DNA of 64,000 nt from positions 1-64,000 of the forward strand of contig CACZHP010000024.1 in NCBI GenBank assembly GCA_902780935.1. Reading direction: 5' to 3'. The translations under genes and the position numbers were made by a program. This document shows positions 63,363-64,000 of this stretch, piece after piece; position 1 is the stretch's first letter, and each line of letters starts with the position of its first letter. The DNA is from an uncultured Bacteroidia bacterium. GTDB taxonomy: Bacteria > Bacteroidota > Bacteroidia > Bacteroidales > UBA932. The notes below the pieces were generated by a model. The model was given only the letters and a program-made list of their open reading frames with translations. It was not told the origin of the DNA and searched no databases.

Positions 63363-63370
63363 CAAAAATA
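63363..63370 (-). promoter_or_regulatory. Candidate -7 box for the LytTR unit
   Basis: CAAAAATA on the plus strand reads TATTTTTG on the minus strand, matching TAnnTTTG. It lies 15 bp before the LytTR start, so the leader would be very short. No -33 box of normal spacing was seen, which would fit dependence on an activator. Confidence 0.55.
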
Positions 63371-63406
63371 GTGAATATTCCTGAGTCAATGTCTATCATT
63401 TACGAG

Positions 63407-63437
63407 AATGTATGAACTATGCCTCTCAATGTATGAA
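63407..63437. promoter_or_regulatory. Direct repeats, likely LytTR binding site
   Basis: AATGTATGAA occurs at 63407-63416 and again, without mismatch, at 63428-63437, exactly 21 bp apart. A related inverted copy (CTCATACAC) lies at about 63457-63465. Two direct repeats two helical turns apart are what LytTR proteins bind. They lie upstream of the LytTR -7 box. Confidence 0.6.
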
Positions 63438-63465
63438 ATACCTTCCTGATTTCTCTCTCATACAC

Positions 63466-63739
63466 GATGTGTTCCTGTTCGTACAGCACACCTGAAAATC
63501 CTTGCTAGACTCATCTGAAACCCCGATTTTTGCCTTCGAAACAGAAAAACAGTCAGCAAAATGAAGCACATTTTCACTATTATCCAGGTTATCGCGATCG
63601 CAAAGATCAGCGGTAATCTATAGATTTCAGTTTTATTACTTAAAAGGTTCAATACCCCGCAAGTTATTGTCTTAAAATGATTATATTTGTGAAGACTGGT
63701 TTTGACAGTCAAGACATAACTGATGAAAGTGTTTGCTTT
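63466..63739. other. Intergenic stretch without recognised gene
   Basis: No coding frame or RNA of known type was found. A TATATTTG box on the plus strand at 63682-63689 could be a promoter, but no plus-strand gene follows within 290 bp and no -33 element fits. The composition is A+T-rich compared with the ribosomal operon. Confidence 0.4.
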
Positions 63740-64000
63740 TTATCCTCTGTTGGAAATCTGGTAAATTTCTCTAAGAGCGAGGATGAACAAGCCTTCCATC
63801 ACCTTTGTATCGCTGTGTACGGTGGTTTCGGCCCCATTCACGCATACACGGGTGTGGGGTATTGTTTTCATTCGCTCAAAGGTTTTACCAGAACCTCCAA
63901 CAGGATGAAATAAGAATGCTCCACACTTTCTTTTTTGGTATGCTGTGGGAAAAGGAAAACAATTAACACTAAAAAACGAGCGATATGAGATGTAACAACT
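63740..64000 (-). CDS. Unrecognised open frame running off the right edge
   Basis: On the minus strand 86 codons are open from the window edge to TAA at 63740-63742. They include KRKCGAFLFHPVGGSGKTFE followed by RMKTIPHTRVCVNGAETTVH and end GLFILALREIYQISNRG. GGSGKT resembles a P-loop but no further ATPase motif follows. There is no start codon before the edge apart from an internal Met. I do not recognise a family. It may be the end of a real gene or a chance frame in remnant sequence. Confidence 0.3.
   Translation of the reverse strand, partial: SCYISYRSFFSVNCFPFPTAYQKRKCGAFLFHPVGGSGKTFERMKTIPHTRVCVNGAETTVHSDTKVMEGLFILALREIYQISNRG

Noticed and set aside
63677..63913. A 78-codon plus-strand frame at the right end
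   Set aside because: There is no family match, and the opposite strand has a longer open frame. Neither is certain, but the plus frame is weaker.

Overview
The window looks like a chromosomal segment of a Bacteroidota (Bacteroidales) bacterium. The evidence is a SecA of about 1,100 residues, promoters of the TTTG / TAnnTTTG type, many start sites without Shine-Dalgarno sequences, a Wza/Wzc capsule export pair of Bacteroidetes type, DUF4831 and TIGR02757 proteins, a bactofilin, and an IS66 remnant of Bacteroides type. I cannot fix the genus. Housekeeping genes are moderately GC-rich; parts of the surface-polysaccharide locus are clearly richer in A+T.

Layout. (1) 1-20,979, almost all on the minus strand: one long polysaccharide operon. 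In transcription order it holds an outer-membrane barrel protein, a CDP-glycerol glycerophosphotransferase-like protein, a Wzx flippase, a GT2, an acyltransferase split by an in-frame amber codon, an IspD/TarI-type cytidylyltransferase, an epimerase fused to a GT2, a GT8, a second acyltransferase, another GT2, a Wzy-like polymerase, three GT4 enzymes, a Wza-like lipoprotein, a Wzc-like tyrosine kinase with a (YG)10 tail, a HAD hydrolase, a PqqD-like protein and an NTP_transf_5 nucleotidyltransferase. The locus ends at a broken IS66 transposase. (2) 21,149-26,033, plus strand: rlmN, a patatin/BamA-like protein, recX, purC. (3) 26,041-34,764: a second glycan cluster (epimerase, GTs, a flippase on the opposite strand, an outer-membrane protein). 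(4) 34,864-48,072: secA, bactofilin, a gene-poor stretch with mobile or decayed remnants, an rplS-tRNA-Arg-tRNA-Gly unit, grpE-dnaJ, a GlpT-like transporter, a YkvA-like protein, an ABC-F ATPase, trkA, a GT2. (5) 48,144-57,894: a frameshifted phosphatase/phosphodiester-glycosidase fusion, slyD, pmbA-tldD, a zeta-toxin-like kinase, a radical-SAM sulfatase maturase, TIGR02757 and a frameshifted POT transporter. (6) 58,016-62,771: LpxL-type acyltransferase, DUF4831, pepD, rpsF-rpsR-rplI. (7) 62,825-64,000: a LytTR regulator with an overlapping 53-residue membrane protein, then a stretch with one unrecognised open frame running off the right edge.

How it fits together. The first operon has the parts for making, flipping, polymerising and exporting a surface polysaccharide. 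The cytidylyltransferase plus the CDP-glycerol-transferase-like enzyme suggest that it carries polyol-phosphate groups; that is inference. Three genes are interrupted by single-site lesions (15.4-16.5, 48.1-50.2 and 56.3-57.9 kb). A family of short repeats lies just after stop codons and, in other variants, in frame inside coding genes. The most unusual points are the fused phosphatase/phosphodiester glycosidase, the hexanucleotide-coded tyrosine tail of the kinase, the LytTR unit with 21-bp-spaced direct repeats, and the terminator that overlaps the secA promoter.
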